Of a DNA stretch of 64,000 bases, positions 24,991-32,711 are shown one piece after another; the stretch's first letter is position 1; every line of letters begins with the position of its first letter. A model generated the notes under the pieces. The model did no database searches and was not told where the DNA came from. It saw nothing but the letters and a program-made list of their open reading frames with translations. The stretch lies in assembly GCA_038207425.1 (NCBI GenBank), contig JBBQZU010000019.1, positions 1 to 64,000 of the forward strand, in the 5' to 3' direction. This stretch comes from JBBQZU01 sp038207425 (GTDB lineage Bacteria > Bacteroidota > Bacteroidia > Flavobacteriales_D > Cryomorphaceae). A program made the translations under genes and the position numbers.

Positions 24991-25407
24991 ATGATAGATC
25001 ATGAAACGAAATTTCGGGTGCGGTATGCTGAAACCGATCAGATGGGCTATGTGTATTACGGCAACTATGCCACGTACTTTGAAGTGGGGCGGGTTGAAAT
25101 GCTCAGGAGTATGGGTATTACTTACCGAAAGCTTGAAGAAGATGGCGTAATGCTTCCTGTACTCGATCTTTCTATTCGCTATCTGAAGCCCGCGCTTTAT
25201 GATGATGAACTTAAACTTATTACCCGGCTTAATGAAATGCCGGGGGTGAGAATTCATTTTACCTATACATTATATAATGGTGCTGGAGTGCAGCTTTGCG
25301 AGGCAGCCACTACGCTGGTTTTTATCAATAAGGCAAATGGGCGGCCATGTGCATGCCCTGAAGAACTTACTGATGCAATAAAGATGCGCACCAGCGGTGG
25401 GCGCTAA
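24991..25407 (+). CDS. Acyl-CoA thioesterase, YbgC/4-hydroxybenzoyl-CoA thioesterase family
   Basis: The 138-residue hotdog-fold protein hydrolyses acyl-CoA or acyl-ACP thioesters. The family motif is clear at the N-terminus: VRYAETDQMGYVYYGNYATY, with Asp16 as the catalytic acid, followed by FEVGRVEMLRSMG. Length is normal. The C-terminal T-T-L-V-F-I strand and P-E-E-L-x-D-A end also fit. The substrate cannot be predicted. It is a single-gene unit that converges with purC, with 6 nt between the stops. Confidence 0.92.
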   Translation: MIDHETKFRVRYAETDQMGYVYYGNYATYFEVGRVEMLRSMGITYRKLEEDGVMLPVLDLSIRYLKPALYDDELKLITRLNEMPGVRIHFTYTLYNGAGVQLCEAATTLVFINKANGRPCACPEELTDAIKMRTSGGR

Positions 25408-25413
25408 GTTGAA

Positions 25414-26358
25414 TCAAAGGGTATGGAGCAATTCAAGGGTTTGCTGTAATGCCACTTCTGGCCTTATTGATGCCGCTTTTTTGTCAAATTCAAGCCCGGT
25501 GATCACTTCGTAGAGTTCTATATACCGCTCGCTGATGGTTTGCACCCATCCACCGCTCATATGCGGCACTTGTTGCCCGGCCTTTCCCTGAAAACCATTG
25601 GCTATAAGCCACTCACGCACAAATTCCTTGCTGAGCTGTTTTTGGGCTTCGCCTTTGCGTTGACGCTCTGCATAACCATCGGCATAGAAATATCGGGACG
25701 AATCGGGTGTATGAATTTCATCCATCAGCATCACTTCGCCATCTTTCATTCCAAATTCGTACTTCGTATCAACCAGAATAAGCCCTTTAGCCGCAGCCAT
25801 TTCGGTGCCCCGCTTAAACAGTGCTTTTGTGTAGGCTTCCATTTTCGCGTAAGCAACAGCGGGTACTATGCCCTGAGCTAAAATATCTTCACGCGATATA
25901 TCTTCATCATGTCCGGTTTCGGCTTTGGTAGCAGGCGTAATGATAGGTTCGCGAAATGCGTCGTGTTCTTTGAGCCCTTCGGGAAGTAACACTCCGCAAA
26001 GATTGCGTTTACCGCTACGATACTCGCGCCAGGCGTGGCCGGTGAGGTATCCGCGTATTACCATCTCCACCCTGAAAGGTTCGCAGCGGTGGCCTACCGC
26101 TATGTGGGGTGCCGGCGTTGCTATGAGCCAGTTGGGGCATATATCTCCGCTGGCATTCAGGAAGTGGGACGCAATTTGATTCAGAATGGCTCCTTTGTAG
26201 GGTATGCCTTTTGGCAAAATAACGTCGAATGCGGAGATTCGGTCACTGGCAACCATCACGAGCAAATCTTTGCCTATGGTATACACATCGCGCACTTTGC
26301 CGTGGTACTCGGCCGTTTGCCCGGGAAAACTATAGGTGGTTTCTATAGGTAAGTTCAT
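25414..26358 (-). CDS. purC: Phosphoribosylaminoimidazole-succinocarboxamide synthase
   Basis: The 314-residue enzyme (SAICAR synthetase) joins aspartate to CAIR using ATP in purine synthesis. Recognised by GKVRDVYTIGKDLLVMVASD near residues 20-39, ISAFDVILPKGIPYKGAILN, the substrate-binding RCEPFRVEMVIRGYLTGHAW, and VDTKYEFGM with MDEIHTPDSSRY. The size matches the longer purC type found in Bacteroidota and eukaryotes. The ATG at 26358 lies 2 nt after the phoH stop, so phoH and purC are co-transcribed. Confidence 0.97.
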   Translation of the reverse strand: MNLPIETTYSFPGQTAEYHGKVRDVYTIGKDLLVMVASDRISAFDVILPKGIPYKGAILNQIASHFLNASGDICPNWLIATPAPHIAVGHRCEPFRVEMVIRGYLTGHAWREYRSGKRNLCGVLLPEGLKEHDAFREPIITPATKAETGHDEDISREDILAQGIVPAVAYAKMEAYTKALFKRGTEMAAAKGLILVDTKYEFGMKDGEVMLMDEIHTPDSSRYFYADGYAERQRKGEAQKQLSKEFVREWLIANGFQGKAGQQVPHMSGGWVQTISERYIELYEVITGLEFDKKAASIRPEVALQQTLELLHTL

Positions 26359-26360
26359 GC

Positions 26361-27311
26361 TCAGTTGTTTACCTGATTGTCTTCGTAAGCTCTTATAATG
26401 GCTTTCACAAGCGGATGACGGATTACGTCCTTCTCATTCAGGAAAATAAAACCTATGCCTTGTACATCTTTCAGGTAGGCAAGGGAGCGCTCTAGGCCAC
26501 TCTCGCTGCGCCTTGGCAGGTCAATCTGAGTCAAATCGCCGGTTATGATAAACTTGGCTGTTTGGCCCATACGTGTTAAGAACATTTTGAGCTGCGATGT
26601 AGTGGCATTCTGCGCTTCGTCAAGAATTACAAAAGCTTTATCGAGCGTGCGGCCCCGCATATAGGCAAGCGGAGCAATCTGTATGGTACCACTTTCCATA
26701 AACTCTTTCAGCCGCTCCGGCGGTATCATATCTCTCAGGGCATCGTACAGCGGCTGTAAGTATGGGTCTAGTTTATCCTTCAGGTCGCCGGGTAAAAAGC
26801 CGAGGTTTTCACCTGCCTCAACTGCAGGCCGCGTAAGTATTATTTTTCTGACTTCTTTGTTTTTAAGGGCTCTCACGGCCAATGCCACAGCGGTATATGT
26901 TTTGCCGGTACCTGCAGGCCCTATGGCAAAAACCATATCGTTGGTATCAGATGCTTCCACCATCCTGCGCTGGTTTACTGTGCGTGCCTTTACCTGGAGC
27001 CCGCTATTACCATGTACCAATACGTCGCCCCCGCCATTGTCCTTCATTACATCGCCCCCGTTTTCAGCAAGCAGGCGCTCTATATTGTTTTCGTTTAGGC
27101 TGTTGTACTTTATGAGGTGCTCCATGAGCAGGGCTACTTTTTGTTCAAATACATCGAGCACTTCCTCATCGCCGATGGCTTTGATCATATTGCCTCGTGC
27201 TATGAGCTTCAGCTTTGGAAAATGCTTTGCTACGAATTGAAATTTTTGGTTGTTGATACCCAGAAGTTCTCTCGGGTCTACAGATTCTATGTGGATAGTG
27301 CGCTCGCTCAA
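26361..27311 (-). CDS. phoH: PhoH-family ATPase (YbeZ type)
   Basis: The 316-residue protein is a cytoplasmic ATPase of the PhoH/YbeZ family, linked to RNA and ribosome metabolism. It has Walker A GPAGTGKTYTA (about 128-138), Walker B FVILDEAQNAT (about 222) and the ITGDLTQIDLP motif. No ATG gives the expected N-terminus. The frame is open to 27410, but those 33 codons are unlike the family and cross the promoter of the divergent gene. TTG at 27309-27311 begins (M)SERTIHIESVDPRELLG, which matches relatives that begin with a short acidic strand before the P-x-E-L-x-G motif. The start is therefore chosen as TTG. It is the first gene of the phoH-purC unit. Confidence 0.92.
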   Translation of the reverse strand: MSERTIHIESVDPRELLGINNQKFQFVAKHFPKLKLIARGNMIKAIGDEEVLDVFEQKVALLMEHLIKYNSLNENNIERLLAENGGDVMKDNGGGDVLVHGNSGLQVKARTVNQRRMVEASDTNDMVFAIGPAGTGKTYTAVALAVRALKNKEVRKIILTRPAVEAGENLGFLPGDLKDKLDPYLQPLYDALRDMIPPERLKEFMESGTIQIAPLAYMRGRTLDKAFVILDEAQNATTSQLKMFLTRMGQTAKFIITGDLTQIDLPRRSESGLERSLAYLKDVQGIGFIFLNEKDVIRHPLVKAIIRAYEDNQVNN

Positions 27312-27338
27312 TCGTTTGTGTTTCGCTGGTTTGGTTGC

Positions 27339-27370
27339 TTGTAATGCAGGAGTTAAAATCCTTACTTTTG
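27339..27370 (+). promoter_or_regulatory. Promoter for the SAM hydrolase-family gene
   Basis: TTG (27339-27341), 21 nt, then TACTTTTG (27363-27370), a good -33/-7 pair. The ATG lies 60 nt further on. The divergent phoH promoter must lie in the same gap. Confidence 0.6.
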
Positions 27371-27430
27371 ACCACCAAAATAACGCAAATATTCCCAACA
27401 CACCCCACAAACCGGGTGATATTATTTCAA

Positions 27431-28231
27431 ATGCACATTCTGAGTTTTACAACTGATCTGGGCAGCAAAGACCACTATTTGGCTTCGCTCAAAGCTACAG
27501 CGCTTAAACTCATTCCCCATGTGCAGATAGTGGATGTGTCAAATCATATATCGGCATTCGACATTGCCAAAGCCGCATTTGTGTTGCGCAATGTATGGCG
27601 CGATTTTCCGGAAGGCACTGTTCATATACTTGGAGTAGACTCTCAGTGGAGTAAGTTGTCACCTTATATAGTCGGCTACTTTCAAGGGCATTATTTTATT
27701 GGCACTGACAATGGTGCGTTTTCTTTGGTATTCGATGGGTCTGAATTGGATGAATTGGTTGTGGTAAGTCTCACCGGCGATGAAGACCTGAGCTTTCCGG
27801 CGAAGAGCATTTTTGTACCAGTCGCTGCCAAAATTTTTTCGGGAACCCCTCTTCATGAAATAGGCGAGCGAAAAGATTCGTATCGGAAGCGGCAAGCCTT
27901 GGCACCTGTGGTGGACAAAGATAATATTAGGGGTATGGTAATCTATATTGATACATATGGCAATGTGATTACCAATATCACCAAAAATATCTTCGATGAA
28001 GTGGTGGGCAAAAAGCCTTTTAATATTGTGGCCCGTAGAGGCGATTCAGATTTGAGCCGCATCTCGCGCACGTACAGTGAAGTACCTGAAGGCGAAAAGG
28101 TTGCTCTCTTCACAAGTGCAGGCTATCTAGAACTTGCTATAAACCGTGGTGTTGAAGGTTCGGGCGGCGGAGCGAGCGACTTGCTCGGCTTACGCGAAAA
28201 TGACGTGGTGCGCATTGAAATTGACAGTTAA
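27431..28231 (+). CDS. SAM hydroxide adenosyltransferase (DUF62/SAM hydrolase family)
   Basis: The 266-residue protein belongs to the family that splits S-adenosylmethionine into adenosine and methionine with hydroxide. It is related to fluorinase and chlorinase. N-terminal SFTTDLGSKDHYLASLKA carries the SAM-binding Asp. The middle has VDVSNHISAFDIAKAAF and FIGTDNGAFSLVFDG (Asn-Gly binding loop). The C-terminal beta barrel includes YIDTYGNVITNIT. Halogenases carry a specific insertion in the middle, and I see none, so hydrolase activity is more likely. The ATG at 27431 is chosen over earlier in-frame codons because it starts right at the SAM-binding strand. Confidence 0.9.
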   Translation: MHILSFTTDLGSKDHYLASLKATALKLIPHVQIVDVSNHISAFDIAKAAFVLRNVWRDFPEGTVHILGVDSQWSKLSPYIVGYFQGHYFIGTDNGAFSLVFDGSELDELVVVSLTGDEDLSFPAKSIFVPVAAKIFSGTPLHEIGERKDSYRKRQALAPVVDKDNIRGMVIYIDTYGNVITNITKNIFDEVVGKKPFNIVARRGDSDLSRISRTYSEVPEGEKVALFTSAGYLELAINRGVEGSGGGASDLLGLRENDVVRIEIDS

Positions 28232-28232
28232 A

Positions 28233-28979
28233 CTATTTCCCGGCATCCGGCTTTTTCCAGATTTCCCAACTCTTTTCGGCTTGTAGCTTGAGCATCGTTA
28301 ATCCACTGGTGGTGCCTGCGCCTCGCTGAATGGCTTCTTGCATGAACGCAGTTACTCCAGGATTATACACCAAATCGTACAAAAAGTGCTCTGGAGTGAT
28401 CAAATCGTATGGGAGGGGTGGCTTTTCATTGATATCGGGCCAGGTGCCTAGCGGTGTAGCGTTTATAATGAGTTTGAAGGTACGCATGGCGTATGCGTTC
28501 AAATCACTGTAAGCCAAATGATTTTCGAATTTGGGATTGCGCGTGGCAAAAGTAACCCTGATGCCCAGGTTGCGCAGCACAGCAGCCACAGCTTTGGCTG
28601 CACCGCCGGTGCCTATTACCAGAGCGTATTCCATGCCGTGGGCAAGAAATGGTTTCAGGCTTTCGCGAAATCCATGCGCGTCGGTATTGTATCCGGTAAG
28701 TTTACCATTTGAAATTTTTACGGTGTTTACAGCACCGATTAATGCTGCATCCTGTTCCAAATGGTCGAGCAGAGGGATGATAAGCTCCTTATATGGTATG
28801 GTTACATTAAACCCGACCAAGTCGGTGTACTTTGCTAAAAGTGAACGCAGCTCACTTATATTCTCAAGCTCAAAATTCTGGTATACTGCGTCGATGGCTT
28901 CAGATTGAAACTTTTCGCTAAAATACTTTTGTGAAAATGAGTGGTCCAGCCGTTTGCCGATAAGGCCATAGGTGCGCAT
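28233..28979 (-). CDS. aroE: Shikimate dehydrogenase
   Basis: The 248-residue enzyme reduces 3-dehydroshikimate with NADPH in aromatic amino acid synthesis. Shikimate-binding residues are in LDHSFSQKYF (the usual S-x-S loop, with His here), NVTIPYKELI with the catalytic Lys, and NTDAHGF with the catalytic Asp. The cofactor loop is GTGGAAKAVA (about 123-132). The C-terminal Q-A-E-K-S-W-E-I-W is typical. It is slightly shorter than E. coli AroE (272). It is the last gene of a five-gene operon, 3 nt after the DUF368 gene. Confidence 0.95.
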   Translation of the reverse strand: MRTYGLIGKRLDHSFSQKYFSEKFQSEAIDAVYQNFELENISELRSLLAKYTDLVGFNVTIPYKELIIPLLDHLEQDAALIGAVNTVKISNGKLTGYNTDAHGFRESLKPFLAHGMEYALVIGTGGAAKAVAAVLRNLGIRVTFATRNPKFENHLAYSDLNAYAMRTFKLIINATPLGTWPDINEKPPLPYDLITPEHFLYDLVYNPGVTAFMQEAIQRGAGTTSGLTMLKLQAEKSWEIWKKPDAGK

Positions 28980-28982
28980 AGG

Positions 28983-29924
28983 TTAAGCCTTTTTTACCGC
29001 AACCCGCTCAAGTACGTATATGATGCCGATGCCGATTACTGCCAGAAGTGCTGCCATTCCTGCCTGCGAATCAGCACCGGTTATTTCCGCATAGTCCCAG
29101 GGCATCAGGTTTTCTTCTACCAGGGCTATGGTTTTTTCATTTGCTTCGCCGGCATGTTTGGTCATGGTCTGTAGAGCGTGCTTCCAAGGCCAGATTTTAT
29201 TGAGCGAGCCGAGCAGAAACCCGCTCAAAACGGCAATGGTAATATCATGAAACCGTTCGAACATCCATTTTAACAGCCTGCTGAAAATCAGCAAACCTAC
29301 TACTGCTCCGGCCATAAAAATGATTATTATCACAATGTCGCGGTTGTTCAATGCATCGAGTATGGTAAGATAAGCTCCCATAAGCACCAGGATGAAACTA
29401 CCCGAAATGCCGGGCAAAATCATAGCACAAATAGCTACCCCACCGGCTATAAAAATATACCACTCATCATTCGAGTTTTCGATAGGGGGCAATTCTGTGA
29501 TGAGAAATGCCATGATGGCACCTGCAGCAAATGCAAAGTACCGTGAGCTTGACCAGACTTTTACTTTTTTCGCGACAAGCGGTATGCTGGCAAGTACGAG
29601 CCCAAAGAAAAATGCCCAAACCAAAACAGGGTGGGTAACCAGCAACCACGAAATAAGCTGCGCCAGGCTTAAAATGCTGATGAAAATACCTGATAAAAGG
29701 GCCAGAAGAAAGTTTCCGTTTATATGTTTCCAGAAAGCAACTACTCCATGTTTCATTAAGGTGCGCAGGGCATCCAGATTTACTTTACCTATCGTACCAA
29801 TGAGTTCTTCGTAAATACCCGAAATAAAGGCAATCGTACCGCCTGAAACTCCCGGCACCACGTCGGCAATCCCCATGGCCATACCTTTAAGCGTGATTAT
29901 TGAATAATCCTTAAAAGTTCTCAT
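28983..29924 (-). CDS. DUF368 membrane protein, putative undecaprenyl phosphate translocase
   Basis: The 313-residue integral membrane protein has about eight hydrophobic segments and the DUF368 signature KGMAMGIADVVPGVSGGTIA near the N-terminus and a second PGISGSFIL motif near 170. This internal repeat is typical of the family. Members were recently shown to recycle undecaprenyl phosphate, the lipid carrier for cell-wall and surface glycans (PopT group). The function here is inferred from that work. It overlaps the rhodanese gene by one base and precedes aroE by 3 nt. Confidence 0.92.
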   Translation of the reverse strand: MRTFKDYSIITLKGMAMGIADVVPGVSGGTIAFISGIYEELIGTIGKVNLDALRTLMKHGVVAFWKHINGNFLLALLSGIFISILSLAQLISWLLVTHPVLVWAFFFGLVLASIPLVAKKVKVWSSSRYFAFAAGAIMAFLITELPPIENSNDEWYIFIAGGVAICAMILPGISGSFILVLMGAYLTILDALNNRDIVIIIIFMAGAVVGLLIFSRLLKWMFERFHDITIAVLSGFLLGSLNKIWPWKHALQTMTKHAGEANEKTIALVEENLMPWDYAEITGADSQAGMAALLAVIGIGIIYVLERVAVKKA

Positions 29925-30244
29925 CAGTATACGTTTGTTTTCGGATTTATTTCACTAGCCCAGGCTTGTATTCCGCCTTCCAGATGCAGCACATTGGTGA
30001 GGCCTTTTTCCTTGCGCAGTACGTGTACAATGGCGGCTGCCCTGCTCCCCGATTTGCAGTACACTACTACGGGGATACTACGGGGCAATTCGTTGAGATG
30101 GTCGAGCACTTCGGCCATGGGCAAGTGAATACCATTGGGAATCATACCGGAATCTACTTCGTGCATTTCGCGGATGTCAATGATCTGGCAAGGTGCCGCA
30201 TCATCAATCATCTTCTTGAGCTGCCTTACAGAAATATGCTTCAT
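29924..30244 (-). CDS. Rhodanese-domain protein
   Basis: The 106-residue single rhodanese domain has the active-site loop Y-C63-K-S-G-S-R, the usual CxxGxR form of sulfurtransferases. Upstream lies QIIDIREMHEVDSGMIPNGI, the normal DxRxxxE region. It may carry persulfide sulfur or act as a thiol-based accessory protein. It lies in the operon between the phosphosulfolactate synthase-like gene (8 nt gap) and DUF368 (1 nt overlap). The neighbouring sulfur-metabolism gene suggests, but does not show, a role in sulfur transfer. Confidence 0.93.
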   Translation of the reverse strand: MKHISVRQLKKMIDDAAPCQIIDIREMHEVDSGMIPNGIHLPMAEVLDHLNELPRSIPVVVYCKSGSRAAAIVHVLRKEKGLTNVLHLEGGIQAWASEINPKTNVY

Positions 30245-30252
30245 GGTGGTGA

Positions 30253-31038
30253 TTATGGGCGCATTGCCGCTGAGATTTCCTCAGGCAGGAACTGAAAGAA
30301 GGTATCGCCCCTCAGGCCAATTCTCAAAGTTTCGAGCGATATCACATCATAGGGAGCAATATTACCCAGGTTCACATTCGCTCCTATCAGCTTTATAAAC
30401 CATACCTGTTGCGGCTTCTGCGGCGCTTCCCAAATGATATCCTCGCTCTTTACCTTGGCAAGAATTTTATTTACAAGCACTACGTGCGCGGTTCCATTTG
30501 GGCGGTATATGCCCACATTGCCGCTTTCGCGGGCTTCGGCAATCACTTTCCAAGATCCAGCTTTCAGCTCGGTGTCCATCATTTTCACCCATTTGGCAGG
30601 GGCTATGAGTATGCCTTCTTCTTTCGATCCGACTTCAGAGAGTACGGTGAAATCTTTAGCAAGGGTAGAGATATAACCCAGCTTTTCGTCGTGCACAAGG
30701 TGAATGGATCCATCAGAAACTTCGGCGGTATCTACACCGAGGCTAGAAATAAGTTTGCGGAAGTCGTCAAATTTATTTCTGGCCACGAAAGCTTCGAAGA
30801 GGGTACCTCCGAGATACACCTTCATTCCGTTGTCCTGGTATAGTTTTATCTTTTCTTTGAGCCTCGGGGTGATGTAAGAAGTGCCAAAACCGAGTTTTAT
30901 AAGATCGGTGAGGTGGGAATTGCCATCAAGAAAGTTTTCAGCTTCCCTGAAGCTTAATCCTTTGTCCATCACCATTGTAATTCCCGAATTGCGCGGCCTT
31001 ACGGGGCGTTCAGGGATAAAGGGGAGTTCATAATTCAT
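30253..31038 (-). CDS. comA: Phosphosulfolactate synthase family protein (ComA-like)
   Basis: The 261-residue TIM-barrel protein belongs to the family that joins sulfite to phosphoenolpyruvate to give phosphosulfolactate. This is the first step to coenzyme M in methanogens. Recognised by RPRNSGITMVMDKGLSFREA, IKLGFGTSYIT, KVYLGGTLFEAF and VDTAEVSDGSI. C-terminal NLGNIAPYDVISLETLRIGLRGDT completes the barrel. Bacteroidota do not make coenzyme M, so the product may feed sulfolactate, cysteate or sulfonolipid synthesis. That is inference. ATG 31036-31038 is chosen over a codon 10 residues earlier. It overlaps the TPR gene end by 11 nt, which suggests translational coupling. Confidence 0.88.
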   Translation of the reverse strand: MNYELPFIPERPVRPRNSGITMVMDKGLSFREAENFLDGNSHLTDLIKLGFGTSYITPRLKEKIKLYQDNGMKVYLGGTLFEAFVARNKFDDFRKLISSLGVDTAEVSDGSIHLVHDEKLGYISTLAKDFTVLSEVGSKEEGILIAPAKWVKMMDTELKAGSWKVIAEARESGNVGIYRPNGTAHVVLVNKILAKVKSEDIIWEAPQKPQQVWFIKLIGANVNLGNIAPYDVISLETLRIGLRGDTFFQFLPEEISAAMRP

Positions 31039-32461
31039 TGTCGCTGGGCGATTGAAAGTAAATCTCAATCAGGGCTGCAATATTCGGAAATTGCATCGCT
31101 TGAGGGAAGATGTTTAAAAAATATTGTGAACCTTCAGGGTTTTCGCTGAGCGCTACACTCATCAATTCTTCGGCTTGTCGCAGCTTTCCTGCGCTTAGCA
31201 AGTGTTTGCAATGGTGCCATACCAGATCAGTTGACTGCGGAATACGACCCATAGCGCGCTGTATGGTTTCTATGGCGACCGAATGTCCCGATTTTAAAGC
31301 CTGAACGTCGGCAAGAGACATCCAGCTCTCTTCATCATCGCCAAAATTCTCGATCATTTCGTTATAGACTTTCTCAGCCTCGTCCGTTTTTCCTACTTCT
31401 GTTAGTGCTTCGGCGTAGATATGCCAGTTGTCGAGGTTCAGTTCATCAAGTGCTATGGCTTGCTTATACCATGCTATTGCTTCAGTGTAGTTCAATCCTG
31501 CTTCCTTTACTGCTCCCATGCCCATCAGGGCATCTGTGAAGTGGGCGTCAATGTCAAGGGCCGCTAGATAATTGGCTTCAGCCTGGCCCATATCATTCAA
31601 GCGCTCGAAACATTCGCCGATGGCAGTGTAAACCATCGGGTTTTTCTCGTCGTGGAGCAGCGATTCTGAATAGGAGTTTATGGCAAGGTCGTCCTGCTCA
31701 AGGTTGGTGTACAGATTCCCTCTCAGTATATAGGCATTGGTAAAATCGTCTTTGATGGCAATGCAATAATCTACTGATTGAATGGCCATTTCCCAGAGCC
31801 CAAGCTTTTCGTAGCAAAGTGATAGGTTGTACCAACCCACAAAATTGTAAGGATTTTCATCCAGAAACTTTGTAAAGTAATCAATGCCGTTTTCCAAGTT
31901 GTCGGCCATATCAAAGCAGTATCCCAATTCGAAAAGACTCGCTTCGTAGTCAGGGTTTATTTCCAGGCTTTGCTTAAGGCTTTGAATGGCTCCTTCAAAA
32001 TCGTCGGCCATTTCCTGTTCAAATGCTAGGTCAAGAAAAATTTCTTCCTGGTTGTTGGGGGTGGCTTTAAGGGCCTTCATAAGGCAAGCCTTTGTGCCTT
32101 CGTGGTCGCTCAGATTGCGGTGCACTACTGCCTTGAAAAGCAGCATTTCTGTGTTTGTAGGCTCTGTAGCCTCTAAAAAGTCAAGAATCTTTAAAGCTTT
32201 TCGTGGTTGCTTAAGTACAAGCAGGGTATGCGCTTTCTTAAGCATAAGCGCTGAGGAATGCGGGTGTATGCCAAGCCCATGCTCAATAGCCTTTCCTGCC
32301 TTTCCGTGATTGCCACGTTCAAGATAGTGATCGGCAATGGATTCGATATCTTCTACATCAAAAAAATAGGAGTGGCCTTTACTCAACATCGATTCAAAAC
32401 GCTCTATTAGCGTAGGGTCCGACTCGAAATAGTATTCACTTGAATATTCTGTCATAGTCAA
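31028..32461 (-). CDS. Cytoplasmic TPR-repeat protein
   Basis: The 477-residue protein has no signal peptide or membrane segment and is made of about 11-12 TPR units, for example LKQSLEINPDYEASLFELGY and YKQAIALDELNLDNWHIYAE. Such proteins bind other proteins. It is the first gene of the five-gene operon with the ComA-like, rhodanese, DUF368 and aroE genes, overlapping the next one by 11 nt. Neighbours give no direct clue to its partner. ATG 32461 is used, and ATG 32455 is an equal alternative. A CAAATTTA sequence (TAAATTTG on the minus strand) lies 20 nt upstream. Confidence 0.9.
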   Translation of the reverse strand: MTMTEYSSEYYFESDPTLIERFESMLSKGHSYFFDVEDIESIADHYLERGNHGKAGKAIEHGLGIHPHSSALMLKKAHTLLVLKQPRKALKILDFLEATEPTNTEMLLFKAVVHRNLSDHEGTKACLMKALKATPNNQEEIFLDLAFEQEMADDFEGAIQSLKQSLEINPDYEASLFELGYCFDMADNLENGIDYFTKFLDENPYNFVGWYNLSLCYEKLGLWEMAIQSVDYCIAIKDDFTNAYILRGNLYTNLEQDDLAINSYSESLLHDEKNPMVYTAIGECFERLNDMGQAEANYLAALDIDAHFTDALMGMGAVKEAGLNYTEAIAWYKQAIALDELNLDNWHIYAEALTEVGKTDEAEKVYNEMIENFGDDEESWMSLADVQALKSGHSVAIETIQRAMGRIPQSTDLVWHHCKHLLSAGKLRQAEELMSVALSENPEGSQYFLNIFPQAMQFPNIAALIEIYFQSPSDNEL

Positions 32462-32481
32462 TGAACTGGTGCGGTCTTTGT

Positions 32482-32489
32482 CAAATTTA
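32482..32489 (-). promoter_or_regulatory. TAnnTTTG promoter box for the TPR-comA-rhodanese-DUF368-aroE operon
   Basis: The minus strand reads TAAATTTG, 20 nt before the first start codon. It is the only full -7 match found upstream of this operon. Confidence 0.55.
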
Positions 32490-32682
32490 CCTAATCGGCA
32501 ACCGAATAGCCAGTGTTACATTATTTGTTTTTAACAATGCTATGCACATAACGGTACCGGAGCTCTAACGTAAGGCCCTGCCCGTTGCGTCTGCAAAGGT
32601 ATGGTTTTATTAAAGGCGGGGCATTATTTTAAAGTGAATAACTTGATGCCTCAATATAGCTGCCTGAGCAACTGCAGTTTGG

Positions 32683-32690
32683 TACATTTG
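32683..32690 (+). promoter_or_regulatory. TAnnTTTG promoter box for glmM
   Basis: TACATTTG lies 6 nt before the ATG of the four-codon leader frame and 17 nt before the TTG start of glmM. No convincing -33 TTG was found. Confidence 0.55.
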
Positions 32691-32696
32691 CAAAAA

Positions 32697-32711
32697 ATGA
32701 ATCTGTTTTGA
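32697..32711 (+). other. Four-codon leader frame overlapping the glmM start
   Basis: ATG AAT CTG TTT TGA encodes M-N-L-F-stop. Its stop (32709-32711) overlaps the TTG start codon of glmM (32708-32710) as TTGA, a layout that would allow termination-reinitiation coupling. If one more T stood in the run at 32706-32709, the ATG would join the glmM frame directly, so an indel is an alternative explanation. Confidence 0.4.

Noticed and set aside
26683..27240. 185-codon plus-strand frame
   Set aside because: It is antisense to phoH, rich in Ser and Arg, and has no domain.
27459..28231. Fluorinase- or chlorinase-type halogenase
   Set aside because: The overall family fits, but I see no halogenase-specific insertion, so SAM hydrolase is the safer name.
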